This document shows, one piece after another, positions 16,512 through 24,976 of a DNA stretch of 64,000 bases. Every line of letters starts with the position of its first letter. Positions within the stretch are counted from its first letter, which is position 1. Source of the DNA: Phycisphaeraceae bacterium (GTDB taxonomy: Bacteria > Planctomycetota > Phycisphaerae > Phycisphaerales > UBA1924); NCBI GenBank assembly GCA_019636795.1, contig JAHBWW010000002.1:124001-188000 (forward strand), in the 5' to 3' direction. Under the pieces are notes generated by a model, which was not told where the DNA came from, did no database searches, and worked only from the letters and a program-made list of their open reading frames with translations. The translations under genes and the position numbers were made by a program.

Positions 16512-19500
16512 CTACTCGGGTTTCCACTCCGGAATCCGCCCAGGCGTCCACGGCGCACCCGCAGCCTCCAGATCCGCCTCCAGCGACTTGATGTCCCATT
16601 CCACCAGCGTCCGAAGCCGCGCCAAAACCTCCGTAAACGCATCCCCAGCAAAGCGATACTGCTCTTCGTCGCTTTCCGAAGGCGGACTCGTCGTCCCCCA
16701 CTGCCGACTCACGATCGACGACACCCGCCCCGAAATCGAAGGCTCATCCGGCACCGCCCGCGAAGACAGCGTCGAATCACCCCGCAGCGCCACCTGGATC
16801 GCGTCCAGTCGATGCCTCAACGTCTCCTCCCGCTCAGCCAGCGCCGCACCCGCCCCCGGTGTCTCCAGGATCGCCTGTCTCAGATGCCGCAGCCGCGTCT
16901 CCGCCTCTCCCGCCGCACGCTGCGCCCCGAGCACCGCCCGCTGCAATCGAGCCACCTTCGCCTGAAACGCAAGCACGTTCGCACGATCCTCAGCCCCGAA
17001 CGTCGCCAGATTCAGCGACACCACCTCAAACTCCACCGGACCCGCAAGCCTCTCGACCTTTCCATCCACCTCCCGCGACACCTCCGCCGAGTACCGCCCC
17101 GGAGACGCCAGAGGCCCGCTCGGCCGATCATCCCAAGGCTCCAGATTCCCCGCCCCAAACGAAATCGGCGTCGCAGCCGGATACCGCAGATCCCACGCCG
17201 TCCGGTGCAGCCCCGCATTCCGCGATCCCACAATCCGCCGCACCACGCCGCCATCGCTATCCCGGATCGTCACAATCACGCGAGGCTCGCGCTCCCGATC
17301 CTCTTGACGAAACTGCTCAATCGCCGGATACTCCCAATCCTCCTTCTTTTCCGCTTCCTTGCGCTGCTCCTTGCGCGTCTCGAACTTGTCACGAATGAAA
17401 TACGTCAGCACCGCGCCATACGGCGGATTCGACGCTGCATACATCGACGCCCCCGACCACCCACGCCCATCCCGATTGCCAAGCCTCGATCGCTCGATAT
17501 ACATCTTCGCATCGCGAGGCTCAAACAACACCGCCTCCGCGTCAAGCACCTCATCACTCAACCCACGCAACGCCGAGTAATCATCCAGCACATAAAACCC
17601 GCGCCCGAACGTCCCGAGCACCAGATCGCTCTCACGCTCCTGGATCACCAGATCGCGCACCGAAATCGTCGGCACACCCTTGAGCTTGTGCCACTTCTCC
17701 CCGCCATCGATCGAGCAGAACGCACCGAACTCCGTCCCGCAAAACAACAGCTCCGCACGCACATGGTCCTGCACAATCCCGTACACCGCGTGCCGCGCCG
17801 GCAGATCCCCCGAAATATTCACCCACGTCCGCCCACGATCATCCGACCGATACACATACGGCACAAAATCGCCCATCCGCCGATTGTCGAACGTCGCAAA
17901 AACCACATCCGCATCAATCGGCGATGCAAACAGACTCGACACATACGTCAAGTCCGGTACGCCATCAACGCTGTCAATCCGCCTCCAGTTCGCGCCGCCA
18001 TCCTCAGTCACATGGATCAATCCATCATCCGTCCCGACATACATCAACCCCTCAACCAGCCTCGACTCACTCAACGCCACACAGTTCCCATAGATCGATG
18101 TCGACATGTGCTTAGCAACCGCATCCGGCTTCTGAATCTTCCCCATTACCTCCAGCGTGTTCCTGTCAATCCCGCGCGTCAGATCCGGGCTCACGATCGT
18201 CCAGTTCTCCCCGCGATCGTCCGAACGATACAAGACCCGCCCCGCAAAATACAGCCGCGTATGCAGATGCGGACTGATCAGCAGCGGCGTATCCCAATTG
18301 AACACCTGCGGCGCATCCCCAGGCCTGTGCCTCGGCGCTATCGACACAATCTCCCCACTCCGCCGATCATGCCGCACCAGCCCCCCGTGCTGCCAGTGCC
18401 CATACACGATCATCGGATCCACCGGATCGATCTGTGGCTTGAACCCGTCGCCACCCACCACCAAAAACCAATCCGCGTTCGTAATGCCCACACGATCCGT
18501 CGTCCGCGAAGGCCCCCCCATCGTTCCGTTGTCCTGCGTCCCGCCATAGATGTAATAAAACGGCTCGCTGTTGTCCACCGCAACGCGATAGAACTGCGTC
18601 ACCGGCAGATTCTCGCGGAACTGCCACGCCTGCCCGCGATCCCATGTCTCGTACAAACCACCGTCACTCCCGACAATCAGATGGTTCTCGTTGTTCGGAT
18701 CAATCCACAACGCATGGTCATCCACATGTCGCGCAGCATTCGGCACACGCGTCCATGTCCTCCCACCATCCTCCGTGATGTGCAAATACGTATCCAGCGA
18801 ATACACCCTGTCAACATTGTGCGGACACGCAACCAGCTCGTTGTAATATTGCGGACTCGATGACATGTAACTCGATCGCTTCGACCACGACTCCCCGCGA
18901 TCCACCGACCTGAAGATCCCGCCCTGCCCGTCCGCCGCCTCGCAGATCGCATACAGCACATCCGGGTTCACCGGCGACAACGCCAGACCGATCCGCCCCT
19001 TGTCCACTGAAGGCAGCCCCTTGTTGATCTTCCGCCAGGTCTTGCCACCATCGTTCGACTTGTGCAGCCCGCTCTCCGGCCCGCCGTTGATCAGCGTCCA
19101 CACATGCCTACGCCGCTGATACGCCGACGCGTACACCGTGTCCGGATCACGCGGATCGAGAAACACCTCGTTCACACCCGTGTCATCCGAAATATGCAGG
19201 ATCCGCTCCCACGTCGCTCCCCCGTCTGTCGTCTTGTACAGCCCCCGATCGCCCCCCGACGCCCACAAAGGCCCCTGCGCTGCAACATACACAACGTTGC
19301 TGTCGCGCGGGTCGATCGTGATCATCCCGATGTGCTCACTCTCCTTGAGCCCTACGTTCTTCCACGACGCGCCGCCATCGACCGACTTGTACACCCCGTC
19401 GCCATACGACACGCTCCGCTGGCTGTTGTTCTCCCCCGTCCCCACCCACACCGTCTTCGGGTTGTTCGGATCAAGCGTCACACACCCAATCGAGTAAGAC

Positions 19501-19823
19501 CCCTGGCTGTCAAAGATCGGTTGATACGTCACTCCCGCGTTCGTCGTCTTCCACACGCCACCCGAGGCAACCGCCACGTAGTACTCGCTGTGATCCTGCG
19601 GATTCACCGCCAGATCGCCCACACGACCCGAATACAGCGCAGGCCCCACCGACCGCAACCGCAACCCCCCGATCACATCCCCCACCCGCGACTTTGGTTC
19701 AGCAGGAGCCTCTTCCGCAACCGCAGCCTCCGTCTCTTCCGCAGGCGCTTCATCCTGCGCTCGCGCCAGCGTACTCAGCACACTCCACGCCACCACAATC
19801 GTCATAAGCCACCAACGCTGCAT
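16512..19823 (-). CDS. Large secreted BNR/Asp-box beta-propeller protein (sortilin/VPS10-like)
   Basis: 1103 residues. Signal peptide WWLMTIVVAWSVLSTLARAQ is followed by an acidic linker and then two or more propellers with many Asp-box hairpins (S/T-x-D-x-G-x-x-W): SVDGGASW, TTDGGATW, SNDGGKTW, SVDRGESW, TEDGGRTW, SDDRGENW, TEDGGANW, SDDRGRTW. The last 250 residues lack Asp boxes and contain a helical stretch (about 960-1040). This matches the WD40/YVTN/BNR-like secreted proteins common in planctomycetes, loosely related to xyloglucanases and sialidases; I see no proof of catalysis. ATG 19823 follows GAGGAG; GTG 19832 is possible. Confidence 0.85.
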   Translation of the reverse strand: MQRWWLMTIVVAWSVLSTLARAQDEAPAEETEAAVAEEAPAEPKSRVGDVIGGLRLRSVGPALYSGRVGDLAVNPQDHSEYYVAVASGGVWKTTNAGVTYQPIFDSQGSYSIGCVTLDPNNPKTVWVGTGENNSQRSVSYGDGVYKSVDGGASWKNVGLKESEHIGMITIDPRDSNVVYVAAQGPLWASGGDRGLYKTTDGGATWERILHISDDTGVNEVFLDPRDPDTVYASAYQRRRHVWTLINGGPESGLHKSNDGGKTWRKINKGLPSVDKGRIGLALSPVNPDVLYAICEAADGQGGIFRSVDRGESWSKRSSYMSSSPQYYNELVACPHNVDRVYSLDTYLHITEDGGRTWTRVPNAARHVDDHALWIDPNNENHLIVGSDGGLYETWDRGQAWQFRENLPVTQFYRVAVDNSEPFYYIYGGTQDNGTMGGPSRTTDRVGITNADWFLVVGGDGFKPQIDPVDPMIVYGHWQHGGLVRHDRRSGEIVSIAPRHRPGDAPQVFNWDTPLLISPHLHTRLYFAGRVLYRSDDRGENWTIVSPDLTRGIDRNTLEVMGKIQKPDAVAKHMSTSIYGNCVALSESRLVEGLMYVGTDDGLIHVTEDGGANWRRIDSVDGVPDLTYVSSLFASPIDADVVFATFDNRRMGDFVPYVYRSDDRGRTWVNISGDLPARHAVYGIVQDHVRAELLFCGTEFGAFCSIDGGEKWHKLKGVPTISVRDLVIQERESDLVLGTFGRGFYVLDDYSALRGLSDEVLDAEAVLFEPRDAKMYIERSRLGNRDGRGWSGASMYAASNPPYGAVLTYFIRDKFETRKEQRKEAEKKEDWEYPAIEQFRQEDREREPRVIVTIRDSDGGVVRRIVGSRNAGLHRTAWDLRYPAATPISFGAGNLEPWDDRPSGPLASPGRYSAEVSREVDGKVERLAGPVEFEVVSLNLATFGAEDRANVLAFQAKVARLQRAVLGAQRAAGEAETRLRHLRQAILETPGAGAALAEREETLRHRLDAIQVALRGDSTLSSRAVPDEPSISGRVSSIVSRQWGTTSPPSESDEEQYRFAGDAFTEVLARLRTLVEWDIKSLEADLEAAGAPWTPGRIPEWKPE

Positions 19824-20070
19824 CGTGAACACTCCTCAATCGAGCCCGCTCGGGTCGAAGTGCCGTAGCGTACCGGATTCCGAACGCGCGTGCTTGGATC
19901 ACATTCCACAACGGGAAAAGACACCGAAACCCGCAACGACTTGCACCAGATCGCCCAGCCGCGCGCGCAAGATCGCGACTTGACGAACTTTCCATCGCAC
20001 AGTGCAACCGAACCGTGGTACACTGCGCATCGACCCGCACGCTGTCCTGTTACCCGAGGGGGGTTTATCT

Positions 20071-22245
20071 GTGCTCAAGATCATTTCCGCCGTTGCTGTC
20101 ACCGCGCTCTTCACCTCAAGCCTCTGTGCCCAGATCCAGATGCCGCATCAGGCAATCGCGGGCGAGGTTCTCAACCACGCCCAACTTGCCCAGCTTGAAC
20201 TCGGCGACACACATCTCATCCACCACTTCCCCCTTGGCGACGCTGGAAATGTCGCCCTCGATCTCACCCGCTTTTCAATTCTCGGACCCGACACCCGCAT
20301 CGTCGAGATCGTTGGCGAAAACGAACGCGAACTCGCCGACACCGGGCTCATCCTTCTCCGCGGCTCAATCGTCGGAGAAGACAACGACTCCACCGCATTC
20401 ATCGCCGTCGGGCCCTGGGGCATCAATGGCTTTATCTCCCGTCAAACCACCGGCGAGTTCTTCAGCATCACCACCGGGCCATACTCAGGTCTCCTCGAAC
20501 CCGACGCGCCCCTCTACGTCACCAGCAACTTCCAATTCACTCAACCCATCGAGCCTTTCTGTGGCTACGACCCCAACGACCCCTTCCTCAATCCTCCACG
20601 CGAGCAGATCGAGCAGGCACAGCAGGAATCACTGACCATGCGCGGCACCACGCCCTGCAGCCAGTCCAGCATCGCCATCGATACCGATTACGAGTTCACC
20701 GCCAATCTCTTCGGCGGCAACACCTCCGCGTCCACAAACTACGCCATCACACTCCTCGCCGCAACCTCCATCATCTTCGAACGCGACACCGGCACCACCC
20801 TCGCACTGGCCTACCTCCGCGTCTGGGCAACCGACACCGATCCTTACGGCGGGTCCGACATGGGCGAGTTTCTCGAAGGAGTTCGCAACACCTGGATCAG
20901 CACCATGGGCAGTGTTTCTCGAACCGTTGTCCATGGATTGTCGGCGCGAAACCTCGGCGGCGGCGTCGCATGGGTCAATGTCCTCTGCAATACCCAATGG
21001 GGATACGCAGTCTCCGCAAACCTCGGCGGAAGTTTCCCACTCCCGATGGTCAACCACTCACATGCCAACTGGGACATCTTCGTCTTCGCTCACGAACTCG
21101 GTCACAACTTCGGCACGCTCCACACTCACGACGGATACGACCCCGTCATCGACGGTTGCGGCAACGGCGACTGCTCGCAGGCTTGGGGTGGCACCATTAT
21201 GAGTTACTGCCACGGCTGCGCCGGAGGCATGAGCAATATCGTCCTCGGCTTCCATCCGCGCACCCAGACCGTCATTCGCAACACCGTCGCCGGCGCCTCG
21301 TGCATCACCACCTCACCCACGTCGCTGGCAGCCGCCCCGGATTCGACCTACACCATTCAGACCCTGCCCGTCACCATTGACGTGCTCAAGAACGACATCG
21401 AGGCGTCCTGCGGCGTGCCCACCATCGCCTCGTTCGATTCCGCCTCGGCAGGTGGCGGGACCGTCACTCTCGTGACAGGAGCCGATCGCAACCGCCTGCG
21501 CTACACCGCGACGCCAGGTTTCTCGGGCATCGACACTTTCCAGTACGCCATCAACAACGGCCAAAGCACTACCGTTTCGGTCGAGGTGTTCGCGCTTCGT
21601 GCGCCCGACAGTCCGATCCAGCCTCAGCCCGGCGTCCGCGTGGACTACTACGCGCTCAACAATCCCAACACGCTTCCCGACTTCAGCCTGCTCACGCCCT
21701 ACCACACCGAGGTCGTGCCGCAGATCAACTTCCCCTCAACCAGCGGCCAGTTCGCAGGCAGCGGCCGGGTCAACAATGTTGGAGCCGTGTTCTCGGGATA
21801 TGTGCAAGTTGCACTCCCGGGGATGTACCGCTTTTCAACCGAGTCCGACGACGGATCGAAACTCTGGGTTGGTGATCGGCTCGTGGTCGACAACGACGGG
21901 CTGCACGGCATGCGTGTGCGTACAGGCGTCGTGGCACTTCAGCCCGGCAAGCATGCTGTGCGCGTCGAGTTTTTCGAAGCCGGGGGTTCAGCCGGACTGA
22001 TCGTCCGCAACGCGTATGACCCCGGAGACTTCCAGGTCATTCCACCCTCTGCGTGGTTCTATTCGGACATCCAGCCATGCGCCGCCGACTTCAACAATGA
22101 CGGCAACCTCGATTTCTTTGACGTGCAGGCCTTCCTGGGAGCGTTCACCGCGCATCATCCAACGGCCGACATCAACAGCGACGGCATCTGGAACTTCTTT
22201 GACGTTCAGCAGTACCTCGCGCTGTTCAGCGCCGGGTGCCCCTGA
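20071..22245 (+). CDS. Secreted reprolysin-like zinc metalloprotease with PA14 and dockerin-like domains
   Basis: 724 residues. GTG start with GAGGGGGG upstream and signal peptide VLKIISAVAVTALFTSSLCAQ; the frame is open to 20002 but those residues are not signal-like. The catalytic domain holds the metzincin zinc motif HELGHNFGTLHTH (about 341-353) and a following methionine turn (TIMSYCHGC). Then come a Big/cadherin-like module (GFSGIDTFQYAINNG), a PA14 domain (about 518-660, STESDDGSKLWVGDRLVVDN) and two dockerin-like loops (ADFNNDGNLDFFDVQAFLG, ADINSDGIWNFFDVQQYLA) ending FSAGCP. The last module closely matches the end of the dehydrogenase at 11332, suggesting a shared anchoring route. 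Extracellular protein or carbohydrate degradation is likely. Confidence 0.9.
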   Translation: MLKIISAVAVTALFTSSLCAQIQMPHQAIAGEVLNHAQLAQLELGDTHLIHHFPLGDAGNVALDLTRFSILGPDTRIVEIVGENERELADTGLILLRGSIVGEDNDSTAFIAVGPWGINGFISRQTTGEFFSITTGPYSGLLEPDAPLYVTSNFQFTQPIEPFCGYDPNDPFLNPPREQIEQAQQESLTMRGTTPCSQSSIAIDTDYEFTANLFGGNTSASTNYAITLLAATSIIFERDTGTTLALAYLRVWATDTDPYGGSDMGEFLEGVRNTWISTMGSVSRTVVHGLSARNLGGGVAWVNVLCNTQWGYAVSANLGGSFPLPMVNHSHANWDIFVFAHELGHNFGTLHTHDGYDPVIDGCGNGDCSQAWGGTIMSYCHGCAGGMSNIVLGFHPRTQTVIRNTVAGASCITTSPTSLAAAPDSTYTIQTLPVTIDVLKNDIEASCGVPTIASFDSASAGGGTVTLVTGADRNRLRYTATPGFSGIDTFQYAINNGQSTTVSVEVFALRAPDSPIQPQPGVRVDYYALNNPNTLPDFSLLTPYHTEVVPQINFPSTSGQFAGSGRVNNVGAVFSGYVQVALPGMYRFSTESDDGSKLWVGDRLVVDNDGLHGMRVRTGVVALQPGKHAVRVEFFEAGGSAGLIVRNAYDPGDFQVIPPSAWFYSDIQPCAADFNNDGNLDFFDVQAFLGAFTAHHPTADINSDGIWNFFDVQQYLALFSAGCP

Positions 22246-22257
22246 TACGCTGGCGCA

Positions 22258-23679
22258 TCACCGGAGGGCGCTCAACTCGTCGAGCAGCATCGCGTGACTG
22301 CGCGCGCCCAGTCGCCAGCAGTCGATCTCGAACTTCTCGTTGGGCGAGTGGACTCGATCGTCTTCGAGCCCGAAACCCATGAAGATGGTCTCGATGCCGA
22401 GCTCGCCTTTGAGCAGCCCGGCGACCGGGATAGACCCCCCGCTCTTGATCATGGCCGGCGCGATGCCTGCCGCTTTTTCCATTGCACGGCGTGCAGCAAT
22501 GAGCGGCTTGGAATCGGTCGCGCAAGTGGCGGGGTTGCCGCCGCTGTGGTCGATTTTCTCCCATCGGCACCCGGGCGGCGTGCGCTCGTCGAGCCACCGG
22601 AAAAATGACGCGGTGATTTCGCGCGGGTCCTGATCGGCGACGAGACGGAAACTGACCTTGGCCGAAGCGAAACTCGGGATGACGGTCTTGGCGCCTTTGC
22701 CGGTGTAGCCGCCGACGATGCCGTTGATCTCGGCGGTGGGTCTTGCCCATTCGCGTTCGATCGCGGTATATCCCTTCTCGCCGATGTCGGCCTGGGGCGG
22801 CAGGCCGATGGATCGCAAACTGGCTGCGACATCGACGCCGAGATTCTTCCATGCTTCGCGCTCGGCCTGCTCGACCGGGCGCACGCGGTCGTAAAAGCCG
22901 GGGATGGTGACCTTGCGACAGGAATCCCAGAGTTGAGCGAGGACTTTGACGAGTTCGTTATTGGGGTTGGGTGCGCGTCCGCCCCAGAGGCCGGAGTGAA
23001 GGTCCTGATCGGGCCCGTGCAGGATGACTTCGGTGTAAGACAGGCCCCGGACGCCATAGGTGATGGCGGGCTTGCCGCGGGCGAGCATTCCGGTATCGGA
23101 GATGACGCAGACATCGCACTTGCTGAGGCGATCATGGTGTTGATGAACGAAGCGATCGAGATTGACGGATCCGGATTCTTCTTCGCCTTCGAGGAGGACG
23201 GTGAGTTTGACGCCGCCCGCGACTTTGCCGATTGCTTCCTTCCATGCGCGGAGTGCTTCGAGGAAGGTGGAGACTTGTCCCTTGTCATCGCAGGCGCCGC
23301 GGGCGACGATGCGTTCGTGGCCTTGGGTGGTTTCGAGGACGGGTTCAAATGGTGGGTTGTGCCAGAGGTTGACGGGATCGACGGGTTGAACGTCGTAGTG
23401 GCCATAGAAGAGAATGTGAGGCCCGCGGTAGTCGGGGTGGCCGGGGGTGCTGGCGAGGACGATGGGGTGTCCGGTGCCGACGGGGTCTCCGGTCTGGATG
23501 ATTTCGACAGCCAGGCCACTGGCAGCGAGGTGCTCGGCTGCCCAGGCGGCGGCGCGAGCGACATCGGTTTTGTAGGCGGGGTCGGTGGAGATGCTGGGGA
23601 TGCGAAGCCAATCCATGAGTCGTGAGAGACAATGCTTCTCGTTCGCTTCGAGCCACGCGATGGCTTGCGATCCTGACAT
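22258..23679 (-). CDS. M20 family dipeptidase
   Basis: 473 residues, metal-dependent peptidase of the carnosinase/CNDP-like M20 group. Metal ligands are visible in FYGHYDVQPV (first histidine and aspartate), ARGACDDKGQ, LLEGEEESGS (catalytic and metal glutamates) and the late GSIPVAGLLK region. The lid domain between lies at roughly 200-370. No signal peptide, so it is likely cytoplasmic and acts in peptide turnover. Start ATG 23679 follows GGAGAA. The 3' end converges on the protease gene with 12 nt between stops. Confidence 0.92.
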   Translation of the reverse strand: MSGSQAIAWLEANEKHCLSRLMDWLRIPSISTDPAYKTDVARAAAWAAEHLAASGLAVEIIQTGDPVGTGHPIVLASTPGHPDYRGPHILFYGHYDVQPVDPVNLWHNPPFEPVLETTQGHERIVARGACDDKGQVSTFLEALRAWKEAIGKVAGGVKLTVLLEGEEESGSVNLDRFVHQHHDRLSKCDVCVISDTGMLARGKPAITYGVRGLSYTEVILHGPDQDLHSGLWGGRAPNPNNELVKVLAQLWDSCRKVTIPGFYDRVRPVEQAEREAWKNLGVDVAASLRSIGLPPQADIGEKGYTAIEREWARPTAEINGIVGGYTGKGAKTVIPSFASAKVSFRLVADQDPREITASFFRWLDERTPPGCRWEKIDHSGGNPATCATDSKPLIAARRAMEKAAGIAPAMIKSGGSIPVAGLLKGELGIETIFMGFGLEDDRVHSPNEKFEIDCWRLGARSHAMLLDELSALR

Positions 23680-23792
23680 GGTGCAGTTCTCCGGTGAAAG
23701 CCTGACGGTAGGACGGCAAAGTCTGCGCGTGTGGTGATTGGGGAGGGTGAGTTTGAGGGGAGGAGGCGGCCGGGGCCGATAGCGTCTAAGCC

Positions 23793-24014
23793 ATGTCCAC
23801 CATTGAGCCGAACAGTCCGGGGAGCGTGCGGGTGCCGATTGAGCAGGGGTCGGCGGCTCTGAATCGTCTGATTGCGCGGCGGGTGTACGCGCGCCCTTCG
23901 ACCGAGCAGCCTCAGGCGGCAGGGGATGCGATCCCGATGTACCGCAATCCGGCGCTCAAGAACGAGGCGGCGACGCTGATTCAGATCGGGCGGAAGCTGG
24001 ATGTGAAGGGGTGA
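23793..24014 (+). CDS. Small hypothetical protein
   Basis: 73 residues, no family recognised. The sequence is polar with one amphipathic helix (GSAALNRLIARRVYA) and a C-terminal segment LKNEAATLIQIGRKLDVKG. Codon use matches neighbours and the frame begins with ATG, but no Shine-Dalgarno is visible upstream. It may be a real small gene or a chance frame. Confidence 0.45.
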   Translation: MSTIEPNSPGSVRVPIEQGSAALNRLIARRVYARPSTEQPQAAGDAIPMYRNPALKNEAATLIQIGRKLDVKG

Positions 24015-24080
24015 GACGCGGGAGCAGTTGCAGCGGGTGATGTTGCGGGGTTGCGCTGTGGTGGCGAATGTGTCGTTGCG

Positions 24081-24173
24081 GAAGGTTGGGGTTGATTGAC
24101 CCGGACCTTTGGGCGGGGATGCGTCTGGGAATGCGTGAGGTGGGGTGCGCCCAAAGATCCGGCGTCCGGATGC
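24081..24173. repeat. 93-bp stem-loop direct repeat, copy 1
   Basis: Matches the copy at 24818-24910 at 91 of 93 positions by eye. Within it CCGGACCTTTGGGCG and CGCCCAAAGATCCGG are inverted arms around a loop of about 35 nt. A half copy (AAAGGTCTGGCGTC) follows near 24208, and a diverged copy occurs at 44303-44371. Confidence 0.9.
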
Positions 24174-24300
24174 ACGAGGCAAGAAGCGCCCGTGAGATGG
24201 AGATGTTCAAAGGTCTGGCGTCTGGGGGTACGCGAGATAGCACAAGGTTGAGAGCGGTTGAGAGCGGATTTTTGTTTATGGTTCTTTGGAATCGAGACGG

Positions 24301-24771
24301 TCAGCGCAGTAATGCAAAATAAAAGAACATAACGATGCCTGTGAAGAAGGCGATGAGGAATGAAGCAGTGATCAGGAGGTCGAGGATTGCGAGGATGCGA
24401 GCCCACAAGCCGATGTGGCCGAGTGCGTTCCACCAGCCTCTTTTGCCGCCAGCGGCGATCCACTGGGTGGAGATGGAACTCAGCGCGAGCGGAGTGATGA
24501 TGGCTGTGGCTCCGCTGCCGAGTGTGAGCATGATTGCGCCGAGCAGGCCTGCAACTTCGAAGAGGTGAAGCAGTGCGGCACCGGAGAAGGTGATGGCGAG
24601 TGGCAGGCCGAGCATCACCGCGACTTCAGGAACAGAAGGCAAAGCGTTCTGGAGGTTGATGGGTTTTGTGTACCCGTGGCCACACTCCGGACAAATTCCG
24701 ATTGCAGAGAGGCCGATGAGGTGGTAGCCACAGTTGAGGCACTGTCGGGTCTGGCTGAGAGGGTGGGACAT
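24301..24771 (-). CDS. Zinc-ribbon membrane protein
   Basis: 156 residues. An N-terminal zinc ribbon (CLNCGYHLIGLSAIGICPECG, four cysteines, given here split: CLNCG and CPECG) is followed by about four hydrophobic helices (VMLGLPLAITFSGAALLHLF, AGLLGAIMLTLGSGATAII, RILAILDLLITASFLIAFF and the C-terminal segment). The same C-x2-CG...GL...CPECG ribbon occurs in the kinase at 41891. Function unknown; a small membrane sensor or adaptor is possible. It is flanked by the two 93-bp direct repeats, so the gene with one repeat may have moved or duplicated as a unit. Confidence 0.75.
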   Translation of the reverse strand: MSHPLSQTRQCLNCGYHLIGLSAIGICPECGHGYTKPINLQNALPSVPEVAVMLGLPLAITFSGAALLHLFEVAGLLGAIMLTLGSGATAIITPLALSSISTQWIAAGGKRGWWNALGHIGLWARILAILDLLITASFLIAFFTGIVMFFYFALLR

Positions 24772-24817
24772 CGGTCAGACAAGATACTAGGAGAGACACG
24801 AACGGGTTCGGTGATCG

Positions 24818-24910
24818 GAAGGTTGGGGTTGATTGACCCGGACCTTTGGGCGGGGATGCGTCTGGGAATACGTGAGGTGGGGTGCGCCCAAAGATCCGGC
24901 GTCTGGATGC
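24818..24910. repeat. 93-bp stem-loop direct repeat, copy 2
   Basis: Second copy, same orientation, 737 bp from the first, differing at two positions. It ends about 67 bp before the glnS start, so its hairpin would lie in the glnS leader or just upstream of it. Confidence 0.9.
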
Positions 24911-24976
24911 GTGAGATTATGCGCCCGATGGGGCGGGGAGGCTGCTTACAGTTGCCTTTTCATCTGCGAGCACTTC

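Noticed and set aside
16812..18863. 683-codon plus-strand frame
   Set aside because: Antisense of the BNR protein, very rich in Arg and Pro, with no start signal.
22246..22257. Origin of replication exactly at the skew switch
   Set aside because: Only 12 nt separate the two stop codons there, with no DnaA boxes; the switch region is coding throughout.
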